Shown here one piece after another: positions 33,514 to 41,635 of a stretch of 64,000 nucleotides of DNA. Location: positions 620,001 to 684,000 of the forward strand of contig NZ_JAFBBU010000001.1 in NCBI RefSeq assembly GCF_016907385.1, read 5' to 3'. Within the stretch, counting starts at the first letter, position 1; each line of letters starts with the position of its first letter. Origin of the DNA: Subtercola frigoramans (GTDB taxonomy: Bacteria > Actinomycetota > Actinomycetes > Actinomycetales > Microbacteriaceae). Made by a program: the position numbers and the translations under genes. A model generated the notes under the pieces. That model saw only the letters and a program-made list of their open reading frames with translations, was not told the origin of the DNA and made no database searches.

Positions 33514-33535
33514 CATGCACGGCCACGGGTGCATG
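33514..33535. terminator. small hairpin between convergent genes
   Basis: CATGCAC and GTGCATG (7 bp) flank an eight-base loop in the 61-base gap between the MMPL and DUF4214 genes. No T-run, so terminator function is tentative. Confidence 0.35.
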
Positions 33536-33541
33536 CCCTGG

Positions 33542-35116
33542 TCAGTGGAAGCGGGTGGCCGCGCGACCCCAGTACTCGTCGCTGCCGGTGAGGCCCGACC
33601 GCAGGCCGGAATCCCCCAGCTTCAAGGCGAGGCCGACCCAGTTCTGCAACCCGGACGGGTCAGGTACTCGCCCGAGATACGACGAGTACATCGCGCTCAC
33701 ACGGCTGCTGATCGTCTCGGTCGAATCCCAGAACTGCGCTATGACCCAGTCGCGACCATGGGCCTGTGCAAGATCTGCCCAGAATTGATACTCCGACCCG
33801 CTTCCCGAACGTTTCAGGAGCGTCTGGTACAGCGACAGTGCGAACGACAGATTTGTACCCCCGTGGTTGGTGAAGTACTCCAGTGACCCGTAGAAGCTGG
33901 TCTCGATGTCGTCGGTGGTCAGCAGACCCTGTTGCATGCGTGTCAGCCAGAAGGTCTGGCCTCCGGGATCAGAGCCGCGCCCCAGGATGCCCCGGTATGC
34001 GGCATTGATGCGGATGAGGCGGTATTCGTCGCTCGAGACGAAAGCGTCGGACACGGCAGTTCGGGCACCGCCACCGTCGAGGATCTTCGTCCAGAACATG
34101 AGCTCGCTGAACGACGGTGTGCGGGCGAGGTAGTCGTTGTACAAGGCCGTCACGTAGGAACCGCTGGCAGAGAGCACGTTCACGCCTGCCCCGATCGCTG
34201 CGAGGTTCAGTGGCACATTCGTGTTCCTGAAGTCGATGTGTTCGTGATTGCAGGAGTCGGAGAACTGATTGATGTTCACGAGGTAGAGCGAGGTTCCCGC
34301 CGACACCCTGCATTGGTACTGGCCGGCGTTCGTTCCGTCTGGAACCACGCTGTCGAGGAGTTTGAGAAGCTGGATGGTCTGCGAATTCGATCCGTTGAGC
34401 ACCACACCGCCGACAACGGCGAAGTCCACGGCCCTCGCCGGATCAGTGCAGTGCACGGAGTACGTCGGAGCTCCACAGTTTGTCTGGTCGCCGATGCACG
34501 GTCTCTGGATGTCGGAGATGGTGACCGAGCCGAACTTGTACAGCGTCAGAACGATGATCTGCAGGATTCGAGTGTCGACGGTGCAGCCCGTGAGCGCCTG
34601 GCCCTGGGCGAGAGGTGCGATCTCGCGGTCGAAGATCGCAGGCGGGTTTGTGCGGAGCGCGCCTGCCGTCTTGGCGTCGACGAGCGCCTGGGCGAGTTCC
34701 CGCGGGTCGTTCGACACCAGCGGAGTGCCGGCCGCCTGTGCCCCGGCGCTGGGCGCGGTAGGTGACGGCGTCGGCGTCGCGGACGACGGAGGTGTGGATT
34801 TGGCCGGTGTCGGAACGATCGTCGGCAGGGCCGTCGGTGTCGGGGCTGGCGTGGTCGTCGCTACCGGTTGCGGAGACGCTGAAACTGGAGTACTCGGAGA
34901 CGGCGGTCCAGCATCCGGTGTCGGTGTCGGTGCCTGGGTCGGGGTGGGCGTCGGCGCGCCTGTCGCCGTTGGCAGAGGGGCGGTGGATGCTGCGGCCAGC
35001 AGCGCCACTGACGGTGTCGGTGTTGGCTGTGCGAAGGCGGGCTGCACACCCACGCCGCCGAGGCCTGCCACCAGGGCGATGGTGACGGCAATGGACACTC
35101 TGTTCAGCCGGATCAC
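33542..35116 (-). CDS. secreted LAS-type metallopeptidase-like protein with DUF4214 repeats
   Basis: A 524-aa exported protein. Residues 1-29 are a signal peptide (cleavage after PAFA). Residues 30-130 are a Pro/Thr/Ser/Ala linker, probably wall-spanning. The middle (about 150-290) has the zinc-ligand spacing of M15/LAS peptidases: YSVHCTDPARAVDF (His and Asp) and NHEHIDFR (His in HxH), and has paired cysteines. The C-terminal 200 residues are DUF4214-like repeats (SYVTALYNDYLARTPSFSEL, INAAYRGILGRGSDPGGQTF, VSAMYSSYLGRVPDPSGLQN). Peptidoglycan cleavage or recognition is a reasonable inference. GTG start with GGAG upstream. Confidence 0.7.
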   Translation of the reverse strand: MIRLNRVSIAVTIALVAGLGGVGVQPAFAQPTPTPSVALLAAASTAPLPTATGAPTPTPTQAPTPTPDAGPPSPSTPVSASPQPVATTTPAPTPTALPTIVPTPAKSTPPSSATPTPSPTAPSAGAQAAGTPLVSNDPRELAQALVDAKTAGALRTNPPAIFDREIAPLAQGQALTGCTVDTRILQIIVLTLYKFGSVTISDIQRPCIGDQTNCGAPTYSVHCTDPARAVDFAVVGGVVLNGSNSQTIQLLKLLDSVVPDGTNAGQYQCRVSAGTSLYLVNINQFSDSCNHEHIDFRNTNVPLNLAAIGAGVNVLSASGSYVTALYNDYLARTPSFSELMFWTKILDGGGARTAVSDAFVSSDEYRLIRINAAYRGILGRGSDPGGQTFWLTRMQQGLLTTDDIETSFYGSLEYFTNHGGTNLSFALSLYQTLLKRSGSGSEYQFWADLAQAHGRDWVIAQFWDSTETISSRVSAMYSSYLGRVPDPSGLQNWVGLALKLGDSGLRSGLTGSDEYWGRAATRFH

Positions 35117-35250
35117 AGTACTCCTTGTGCGTTCATGGGGTAGCTTCAGAACGACGAGCGAGTTCGGTACTGGCTGGGCGACGTTTGTTGCAGGGGTGGT
35201 CGGTGGTGCTCTTCATTGGCTTCAGGGATCGTTACGAAGGGGGAGTCGGA

Positions 35251-35748
35251 ATGAGACTCGGTCTGGTTCGGTCATTCTCCGGGGCCGCACTGTTGGCAAC
35301 GCTGGCTCTCGTGACAGGATGCACGAGCGCAGCCATCCAGCCGTCCCCGACATCGTCGACGTCGACCGCTTCGGCAACCTCGAGCCCGCAGCCGTCGTCG
35401 GCACCCCCCGCAGCAACTCCATCGATGACCCCAGTCCCCAGTACAACGCCCTCGAATCCTAACCCGAGCTCCGCTGCTTTGGCCAGTGTGGTGCTTGCCT
35501 GCCAGAGCTGGCAGACGAGCCTCTCCCAAGACAAGGCGACCTTCCCGACGACGCAGGCCGCTGCGGCGGCGCAGGTTTCGGCGGCGGCCGCCGTCGATTC
35601 GCAGTGGCAGACTCTGGCCTCTGACATGAGCTATCTCGTCTCGGTCATCGATGACACCAGCTCTGAGGCGCAGGCGAAAGGGCAGCAGACGTTCACCGAC
35701 CTCTCGAACCAGTGCCTCGCGGTGGGAGTGACGGTCAACGGCGGCTAG
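35251..35748 (+). CDS. small lipoprotein, function unknown
   Basis: A 165-aa protein with a lipobox (LALVTGC, then TSA) at about residue 24 and a 50-residue Ser/Thr/Pro linker. The C-terminal 90 residues are alanine-rich and probably helical, with two cysteines (LACQSWQTSLSQDKA and LSNQCLAVGV) that may form a disulfide. ATG 35251 follows GAAGGGGGA; an upstream start at 35125 would put the signal peptide internally. No known domain. It is divergent from the DUF4214 protein and may share its promoter interval. Confidence 0.7.
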   Translation: MRLGLVRSFSGAALLATLALVTGCTSAAIQPSPTSSTSTASATSSPQPSSAPPAATPSMTPVPSTTPSNPNPSSAALASVVLACQSWQTSLSQDKATFPTTQAAAAAQVSAAAAVDSQWQTLASDMSYLVSVIDDTSSEAQAKGQQTFTDLSNQCLAVGVTVNGG

Positions 35749-35794
35749 CAGGGCCCCGTCTCCCGAGCGAATCCGCCCCGCAGCGACCAGCGGG

Positions 35795-35800
35795 TAGAGT
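35795..35800 (+). promoter_or_regulatory. -10 box of leaderless promoter
   Basis: TAGAGT is followed by six bases and ATG 35807. Confidence 0.55.
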
Positions 35801-35806
35801 TCGGGC

Positions 35807-36124
35807 ATGACCGATCTGCCTGCGCAGCTTGCTGCGATCGACGACCTGCCGCGCAACCGCCACGAACAGACCTCCTTTCACCGGGGCACGTTCTCGTTCT
35901 TCATCCAGAACGATCACGACGAGAAGTTCAGCGTCTGGGTCTACCGGCTTGTCGACTGGCACGAAGTGGGTCGCTTCGAGCTCAGCGGCGCAGCGGGGGC
36001 CGATGTGCTCTACGTGGCCCGCACCCACAAGTCCCACGGGCATCCTGAGGTCACGGGTGAGCCGCTGCCGTGGCGGGACGCCGTCGCCTGGCTGGTCGAC
36101 ACCGTCGAGGGTTCAGCAGCATGA
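35807..36124 (+). CDS. 105-aa conserved protein, function unknown
   Basis: A soluble 105-residue protein (MTDLPAQLAAIDDLPRNRHE at the start, then SVWVYRLVDWHEVGRFELSG). No catalytic motif, signal or helix bundle is evident, and I do not recognise a named domain. Its stop overlaps the start of the phosphatase gene (ATGA), so the two are co-translated; it may modulate that enzyme, though nothing in the sequence shows it. Start by leaderless spacing. Confidence 0.65.
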   Translation: MTDLPAQLAAIDDLPRNRHEQTSFHRGTFSFFIQNDHDEKFSVWVYRLVDWHEVGRFELSGAAGADVLYVARTHKSHGHPEVTGEPLPWRDAVAWLVDTVEGSAA

Positions 36125-36951
36125 CGCTCGCTGACCCGAACGCAGAGCTGCTCGCCATCGCGCGCCGAATCGCCGTCGAAGCGGGCACCTTGGCGGCCCG
36201 CCGTCGCCAGGAGGGCGTGCAGGTTGCGGCGAGCAAGTCGTCACTCGAAGACGTGGTGACGTTCGCTGACCGCGAAGTCGAGGCGTTCATCCGCAGCTGC
36301 CTTGCCGATGCGCGCCCGAACGACGGGTTCCTCGGCGAAGAATCGACGGAGTCGGCGTCGGTGGGCACCTCCGGCCTCACCTGGGTCGTCGACCCGATCG
36401 ACGGCACGGTCAACTACCTCTACGGCATCCCGGCCTACAACATCAGCATCGGCGTAGTCGAGGGTGAACCCGACCCTGTGACCTGGCATGCGCTTGCGGG
36501 CTGCGTCGTGAACCCTGCTGCTGGCGAGGTGTACACGGCGACGAATGCCCGGGGGGCCTTTCTCGGCACGACCCCGCTCGCGGTCAACCCTCCCGTCGAC
36601 CTCTCGCAGGCGCTCGTCGGCACGGGCTTCTCCTACAGCGCGGAGACGCGCGTGAAGCAAGGGATCGTGCTCGGGGAGCTGATCGGCCAGGTGCGTGACA
36701 TCCGGCGAATCGGCGCTGCTGCCCTCGACCTGTGCGCGGTCGCCGCAGGCCGGCTCGACGCCTACTATGAGCGCGGCTTGAACCCGTGGGACCACGCGGC
36801 TGGAGCGCTGGTGGCGCGTGAGGCGGGTGCGGTTGTGACGGGGTTCAACGGCACGCCGGCCGCACGGGAGTTCACGCTGGCTGCGGAACCTGCGTTGGCC
36901 GCCCAGCTCGAGCCGATCATCCGCGCCCTGTTCGCGAAGGCCGGTCTCTGA
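36121..36951 (+). CDS. inositol monophosphatase family protein
   Basis: A 276-aa magnesium-dependent phosphatase. The family motifs are DGFLGEES (metal Glu), WVVDPIDGTVNYLYGIPAYN (metal DPIDGT) and GLNPWDHAAGALVAREAG (WDHAAG near the C terminus). These are the three signature blocks of inositol-1-phosphatase and histidinol-phosphatase enzymes; substrate cannot be fixed. DNYPIxDGS variants of FBPase/GlpX are excluded. It is coupled to the 105-aa gene and converges on the alpha-glucosidase gene. Confidence 0.88.
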   Translation: MTLADPNAELLAIARRIAVEAGTLAARRRQEGVQVAASKSSLEDVVTFADREVEAFIRSCLADARPNDGFLGEESTESASVGTSGLTWVVDPIDGTVNYLYGIPAYNISIGVVEGEPDPVTWHALAGCVVNPAAGEVYTATNARGAFLGTTPLAVNPPVDLSQALVGTGFSYSAETRVKQGIVLGELIGQVRDIRRIGAAALDLCAVAAGRLDAYYERGLNPWDHAAGALVAREAGAVVTGFNGTPAAREFTLAAEPALAAQLEPIIRALFAKAGL

Positions 36952-37020
36952 CCTGAGTGCGGGTCTTGCGAGATGGGTAATCGACTTCAGCACCTCAGCA
37001 AGCGCCCGACGTGAGAACCC

Positions 37021-37077
37021 GAAGAAGCACAGCTTCTTCGGCGCTGGCGTCGCGGAGGGCATCCACTGGATGCCCTC
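37021..37077. terminator. two hairpins between convergent genes
   Basis: GAAGAAGC-ACA-GCTTCTTC (37021-37039) and a perfect 10-bp stem GAGGGCATCC-ACT-GGATGCCCTC (37055-37077) fill the gap between the phosphatase and alpha-glucosidase genes. Together they probably end transcription from both sides. Confidence 0.6.
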
Positions 37078-38856
37078 TTATAGCTCCAGCGCGCGCAGCC
37101 AGACCGTCGTGTCGGCGGGCAGAACGGCCTCGTCGACGGGGTCGCTGGCGAGCAGGAGTTCGCCGAGAACCTCGACCGGAAGCTCGACAGGCATCGCACC
37201 GGTGTTCGAGATCACGGTGATGTCGCCGTTGCGGAAGGCCAGAACGTCGTCTCCGAAGCCGAGGTCGGTGATCCACGCGACGGCACCCATGCCGAGCTTG
37301 CTCTCGGCGCGCAGAGAGAGCGCGAGCTTGTACAGCTCGAGCGTCGAACCGGCGACTCCCGACTGCTGGTCACGGGCGTAGCCGTCCCAGCCGGCCGGCT
37401 GGGGCAGCCAGCTCGCGTCTGCTGGCCCGAAGCCGTAGCTCGGGGTGTTCGCCTCCCACGGGATGGGTACGCGGCAGCCGTCGCGGCCGTAACGCTCGCC
37501 GTTCGTGCGGAACCATGTCGGGTCCTGCCGGGCCTCGTCGGGCAGGTCGATGGCTTCAGGCAGGCCGAGTTCTTCGCCCTGGTAAATATAGGCGCTGCCG
37601 GGCAGGGAGAGCATTACAGCGGTGGCTGCCCTGGCTTTGCGCAGCCCGTCGGCCGGGTCGGGGATGCCCACCGACTTCGGTCCGATGCCGTCGCCCTGCA
37701 GGTGCCCGGGAGCCAGCGCGAGGCGAGTGGCGTGCCGAACGACGTCGTGGTTCGAGAGCACCCAGGTGCTCGGTGCGCCGACGGTGGCGAACGCGGCGAT
37801 CGATGTGTCGATCACGATCCGCAGTTCTTCGGCCGACCAGTTCGCCGAGAGGTAGGTGAAGTTGAAGGCCTGGTGCATCTCGTCGTCGCGTACCCAGTGC
37901 GCGAGCTTGTGCAGGGGCTCGACCCACGCTTCAGCGCACAGCACGCGTTCGCCGTCGTACTCGCCCAGCACCTTGTTCCAGTCGCGGTAGATCTCGTGGA
38001 CCCCCTCCTGTGCCCAGTAGGGAGGTGTTGGTGCGTCGATCGGGTCGGCGATCTCCGGAGTCAGGGGAACGGCACCGCCACCCATGCTCCCGGCCTCGGC
38101 AGAAGGCGTGTAGTCGGGCAGACCTTCTTCTTTGATGAGCCCGTGCGCAACATCCACTCTGAAGCCGTCTGCGCCCCGGTCGAGCCAGAACCGCAGGATG
38201 TCGCGGAACTGTGCCCGCACCCACTCGTTCTCCCAGTTGAGGTCGGGCTGGCTGATGTCGAAGATGTGCAGGTACCACTGGCCGGGCGTGCCGTCAGGAT
38301 TGGTGATGCGCGACCACATCGGGCCGCCGAAGACCGACTCCCAGTTGTTGGGTGCGATGTCGCCGTTCGGGCCGAGCCCGTCGCGAAAGACATAGCGATC
38401 GCGCTCAGGACTGCCCTCGGGGCTGGCGATTGCGGCTTTGAACCATTCGTGGTCCCAGGAGGTGTGGTTCGGAACCAGGTCGACGATCACCTTGATGCCG
38501 AGTGCGTGGCTCTCAGCCAGGAGTGTGTCGAAGTCGGCGAGTGTGCCGAACAGAGGGTCGACATCGCAGTAGTTCGCCACGTCGTAGCCCGCGTCATGCT
38601 GGGGCGACGTGAAGAAGGGTGACAGCCAGATGGCGTCGATGCCGAGCTCGAGAAGGGCCGGAAGCCGGCTCGTGATGCCCGCCAGGTCGCCGATGCCGTC
38701 GCCGTCGGAGTCGGCGAACGAGCGCGGATAGATCTGGTAGATCACCGCGGAACGCCACCATTCGCTGCCGGTGGTCACCGCTGTTTTGCGGTCGAGGCCG
38801 GCGAAAGTCAGCGTTTCGTTGGGGTCGCCGATGTCGGGAGTCAGATCGGTTGTCAT
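37078..38856 (-). CDS. GH13 alpha-glucosidase
   Basis: A 592-aa glycoside hydrolase family 13 enzyme. The four conserved regions are seen: VIVDLVPNHTSWDH (region I), GADGFRVDVAHGL (nucleophile Asp), VLCAEAWVEP (acid/base Glu) and WVLSNHDVVRH (transition-state Asp). IYQIYPRSFADSDGDGIGDL at residues 39-58 with the QPDLNWEN segment places it with oligo-1,6-glucosidase/trehalose-6-phosphate-type cytoplasmic alpha-glucosidases. No signal peptide. It hydrolyses alpha-linked gluco-oligosaccharides. On the coding strand TAGGGT stands six bases before ATG 38856. Confidence 0.92.
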   Translation of the reverse strand: MTTDLTPDIGDPNETLTFAGLDRKTAVTTGSEWWRSAVIYQIYPRSFADSDGDGIGDLAGITSRLPALLELGIDAIWLSPFFTSPQHDAGYDVANYCDVDPLFGTLADFDTLLAESHALGIKVIVDLVPNHTSWDHEWFKAAIASPEGSPERDRYVFRDGLGPNGDIAPNNWESVFGGPMWSRITNPDGTPGQWYLHIFDISQPDLNWENEWVRAQFRDILRFWLDRGADGFRVDVAHGLIKEEGLPDYTPSAEAGSMGGGAVPLTPEIADPIDAPTPPYWAQEGVHEIYRDWNKVLGEYDGERVLCAEAWVEPLHKLAHWVRDDEMHQAFNFTYLSANWSAEELRIVIDTSIAAFATVGAPSTWVLSNHDVVRHATRLALAPGHLQGDGIGPKSVGIPDPADGLRKARAATAVMLSLPGSAYIYQGEELGLPEAIDLPDEARQDPTWFRTNGERYGRDGCRVPIPWEANTPSYGFGPADASWLPQPAGWDGYARDQQSGVAGSTLELYKLALSLRAESKLGMGAVAWITDLGFGDDVLAFRNGDITVISNTGAMPVELPVEVLGELLLASDPVDEAVLPADTTVWLRALEL

Positions 38857-38862
38857 GCTAAA

Positions 38863-38868
38863 ACCCTA
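38863..38868 (-). promoter_or_regulatory. -10 box of leaderless alpha-glucosidase promoter
   Basis: On the minus strand TAGGGT is followed by six bases and ATG 38856. Confidence 0.6.
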
Positions 38869-38956
38869 ATGCGAGTCACGCGGCGCTTTTGCGCCTCCCG
38901 CAGATGCTATTCTCTTACGGTGCCAAAAGCCGCCGGATGTTCGGCTGCTCAGACGC

Positions 38957-39028
<72 letters not shown>

Positions 39029-39065
39029 CCCGGCTCCTTTTGTCTCGTGAGAGACTGGGGGCCTT

Positions 39066-39139
39066 GGCGGGGTAGCTCAGTTGGTTAGAGCACACGGCTC
39101 ATAATCGTGGGGTCGCGGGTTCAAGTCCCGCTCCCGCTA
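39066..39139 (+). tRNA. tRNA-Met (CAT), elongator-type
   Basis: A 74-base cloverleaf with D arm AGCTCAGTTGGTTAGAGC, anticodon loop CTCATAA (CAT) and T arm GCGGGTTCAAGTCCCGC. Acceptor GGCGGGG pairs with TCCCGCT through terminal G-T pairs. CCA is not encoded. The absence of three G-C pairs in the anticodon stem argues against initiator tRNA. Confidence 0.92.
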
Positions 39140-39140
39140 C

Positions 39141-39178
39141 GAAGCCCTCGAGATCTCGCCGTCTCGGGGGCTTCTTTC
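39141..39178 (+). terminator. terminator after tRNA-Met
   Basis: A 13-bp stem (GAAGCCCTCGAGA at 39141-39153 with TCTCGGGGGCTTC at 39162-39174, one wobble) is followed by TTTC. Confidence 0.82.
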
Positions 39179-39184
39179 GTTCTT

Positions 39185-39608
39185 TCTGCAGGCCTTCGAC
39201 GCGAGCAATCGATCTGCTAGGCCGGCTCGAGCCTCACCGAGCCCCCGCCCCGCCCTCCGCCATTCGTTGTCCCAACTTCCATTGCTCACCAGTCCACAAT
39301 CCAACACAAGTTGGTACACCTACCCCGCAGGAGCGCCATGCCGAGACACGCGGGTGCGCCTCGCGGTACTCCGGCGATTCGGGATTTGAGTCTGACTCGT
39401 CTGGGCCGCTGCGTCCCGACGTTCCCGCGCCATTTGCGGTAGCCCTCGTCGTCTTAAGCGCTCTCGCTGTTGCGACGCTCATTTGGCGAGTCGTCGTAGT
39501 AGTCAGGACTCGAAAGAGAGCGAATCCCTGATGTTCAGGTCGCGCAAGGGCCGGGTTCCGAGCGTTCAATCTCTCGGTGTCGCGGATCTCGATGAACTCC
39601 GCGCCGAC
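39185..39608. other. region with two overlapping small frames, no firm gene
   Basis: On the plus strand a frame ending at the TGA of 39529-39531 encodes a hydrophobic C terminus (FAVALVVLSALAVATLIWRV followed by basic residues), like a small single-pass membrane protein, but has no ATG, GTG or TTG start upstream. A 37-codon frame starts at ATG 39531, overlapping that stop, and ends at 39644. Codon periodicity hints at former coding; I would not call a gene. Confidence 0.3.
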
Positions 39609-39972
39609 TTAGACCGCCGACCCATTGAGGCCAGGTTTCACTAATTCTTCGACCATGGCAATCAGGTCGGGCACACGCTGCGATGCGGCACCCCAAACGA
39701 TCGAGTCGTCGATGGTTGTGTAGCCGTGTGCCAACACGTTCCGCAATCCGATGATGCGGTACACTTTGGGTGTCAGCTGCGCCGTTTCCGGGTCAGCGCT
39801 ACGCAGGCTTCTCAGTGCCTCGCCGATGATCCCGAGCTGTCGATCAATTGCAGAACGTCGAAGTTCATCCTGTGCGTAGGCATCGGAGTCGAGTCCCGCT
39901 ATGAACTCAGCAATGCGGGCGGCCGCGTTGCGAACATCCCAGAGGAGCGCGGCAGACTCAGGCCGGATACAC
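39609..39972 (-). pseudogene. HepT-like HEPN ribonuclease toxin, start region frameshifted
   Basis: The minus strand encodes about 117 residues of a DUF86/HepT protein: PESAALLWDVRNAAARIAEF, RSAIDRQLGIIGEALRSL, then IIGLRNVLAHGYTTIDDSIV with the RNxxxH HEPN RNase motif. No ATG, GTG or TTG in this frame precedes the domain. Removing one base from the CC at 39965-39966 would join GTG 39972 in frame and give a natural opening (MYRPESAALLWD). As it stands only an internal GTG could yield a short C-terminal piece. It is probably inactive unless an unusual start is used. Confidence 0.6.
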
Positions 39973-40095
39973 GTCCTGCGCGCTCGAAGCCGCAGAAGCG
40001 GCGAAGTAGGGATTCCGCACAGCCTTCTCCATGACGAGATCGACGTTGCGCCCGAGCAGAAGTTCGAGGTCTTCTTTGAGCGAGTTGACGTGGCA
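39958..40095 (-). pseudogene. MntA-like nucleotidyltransferase antitoxin, C-terminal remnant
   Basis: The frame contains VNSLKEDLELLLGRNVDLVM and EKAVRNPYFAASAASSAQDV, ending YPA and TGA. This is the C-terminal half of a minimal nucleotidyltransferase (MNT domain), whose catalytic GSxxxG...DxD part is missing. The remnant begins inside the end of aroQ. Full MntA proteins neutralise the HepT RNase encoded next; here the catalytic half is lost. Confidence 0.55.
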
Positions 40096-40097
40096 GC

Positions 40098-40562
40098 CTA
40101 CGTGCTCAGGTGCTCGTGGAGGGCCTCGACGCCGAAGCGGTAGCCCGTCACGCCGGCTCCGACGATGACGGCGATCGCCACTTCTGAGAGGTACGAGAAG
40201 TGACGGAAGTCCTCGCGCCGATGCACGTTGGAGAGATGGATCTCGACCATCGGCAGCTCGGAGGCCTGCACGGCGTCGCGCAGCGAGACCGAGGTGTGGG
40301 TCAGCCCGCCAGCGTTCAGCAGCACGCCGACGTGGGTGGTTCGCGCCCTGTGCAGGGCGTCGATGAGTTCGCCTTCGTGGTTGCTCTGCAGGGCATCCAC
40401 TTCGTAGCCGAATTCGTGCGCGCTCGACGTCACAAGGCGCTCCACGTCGGCAAGCGTCTGAGTGCCATAGATGAGTGGCTCACGCGTGCCGAGCATGTTG
40501 AGGTTCGGCCCGTTCAGCAGCAGGATGCGCGGGGCAGGCGCGGTGGGCGATGTGGGCGTCAT
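40098..40562 (-). CDS. aroQ: type II 3-dehydroquinate dehydratase
   Basis: A 154-aa shikimate-pathway enzyme converting 3-dehydroquinate to 3-dehydroshikimate. Signature segments are complete: LLLNGPNLNMLGTREPLIYG (with the catalytic Tyr), LQSNHEGELIDAL, LNAGGLTHTSVSLRDAV and EIHLSNVHRREDFRHFSYLS (catalytic His). The last codons overlap the MntA remnant, yet the C terminus looks intact. No other shikimate gene is nearby. Confidence in function is high; the start at ATG 40562 gives a nine-residue Pro-rich lead. Confidence 0.92.
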   Translation of the reverse strand: MTPTSPTAPAPRILLLNGPNLNMLGTREPLIYGTQTLADVERLVTSSAHEFGYEVDALQSNHEGELIDALHRARTTHVGVLLNAGGLTHTSVSLRDAVQASELPMVEIHLSNVHRREDFRHFSYLSEVAIAVIVGAGVTGYRFGVEALHEHLST

Positions 40563-40579
40563 GGAGGACAGACTGCTTT

Positions 40580-41377
40580 CTACTGGCAGACCGCACCGAT
40601 GGCGGTGAAGGAGGTCTGGACGGCGACGCCATCGACCTGGATCGCGCTGCTGCCGACACTCGGGTCGGCGACATAGGCCTGGATGTCGGCAATGAGGTTC
40701 TCGAGGTCGCCGTAGGCGGTCGATGCCGTCTGCAGCACGACGGGGTTGGTGATCGTGCCGAGGGCGGTGCCGAAGTCGGTCGACAAATTCTGCAGGGCGT
40801 TCACCGCGCCAGCCGGGTCGGACTGCAGGGACGAGAAGCTGTTGCTGAGTGCGCTCGCCGAATCGGAAACCTGTGTGTTCAGAATCGTGCAGGCCTCGGC
40901 TACGGACTGGGTGGAGGCGTCGGAGCCACCCGCGCTCGGGTCGTCGGTGGGCAGCGTCAGGTCGGTGGGGATCAGAGACGACAGGGCCTGGCTCTGGTCG
41001 AGGCCCGCCTTGACGACGGCAGCCCCTGTGGCCAGAGCGACGACGAGAACGATCCCCACGATGATGCCAGCGAGAATACCCGCGTACCCGAGGATCACCC
41101 CGGCAAGCGCAAGGCCACGCCCCTTCTCGCCGGTCTTCTTGATCTGGCTGAGCGCCAGGTGACCGGTGATGACGGCAACGAGCGAGAGCACGAACGCACT
41201 GACCAGCGAGACGATTGCCAGCACGTTGTACTTCTGGTTCGCCGGCACTGGGCTCGGCGGTTGGGTACCGAATGGCGGGCCCGGCGGAACGCTTGGTGTC
41301 GGCACAGTCGGCGATACGGATGAGGTCGGCGGCACAGGCGGAGTTGGGGGCCTAGGGGGAGGCGTTTCCATGCTCAT
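40580..41377 (-). CDS. DUF4190-like membrane protein
   Basis: A 265-aa protein. The first 45 residues are Pro-rich and cytoplasmic. A two-helix DUF4190 unit follows (VLAIVSLVSAFVLSLVAVIT, GHLALSQIKKTGEKGRGLAL and AGVILGYAGILAGIIVGIVL). Residues about 150-265 are outside the membrane and alanine/serine-rich with two cysteines. The GHxALxQI+ turn is the family hallmark. Function unknown. The gene lies 17 bases upstream of aroQ and may be co-transcribed with it. Confidence 0.75.
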   Translation of the reverse strand: MSMETPPPRPPTPPVPPTSSVSPTVPTPSVPPGPPFGTQPPSPVPANQKYNVLAIVSLVSAFVLSLVAVITGHLALSQIKKTGEKGRGLALAGVILGYAGILAGIIVGIVLVVALATGAAVVKAGLDQSQALSSLIPTDLTLPTDDPSAGGSDASTQSVAEACTILNTQVSDSASALSNSFSSLQSDPAGAVNALQNLSTDFGTALGTITNPVVLQTASTAYGDLENLIADIQAYVADPSVGSSAIQVDGVAVQTSFTAIGAVCQ

Positions 41378-41635
41378 GTCGTGCTCCTCGAATCATCGCG
41401 GGTCGAACTACCCGTCAGCGGCGCAGGGATTCACCGGCGCCACCGGGAGCGCGTGCCCGTCGCTGGGAGGTGCGGCACCGAATCCATCGTGTCGATCCGA
41501 CACCCGGCTCCGTGTGCTTCACCCCAGACAGAAGGGTGCGGCGCTTCTCTCTCAATCTAGTGGTGTCAAGCCGATTCGGCCCCAGGTGCGAGCGCCTGCC
41601 GTGCAGGAGCAGAATGGAAGACGAGGTACACCGAA

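Noticed and set aside
34760..35030. Repetitive Pro/Thr coding tract considered as a tandem DNA repeat
   Set aside because: The peptide is low-complexity, but the DNA shows no regular unit; it is better read as an extended cell-wall linker.
39234..39569. 111-codon open frame on the minus strand after tRNA-Met
   Set aside because: No domain, no ribosome binding site, and it overlaps a plus-strand stretch with a plausible hydrophobic coding remnant.
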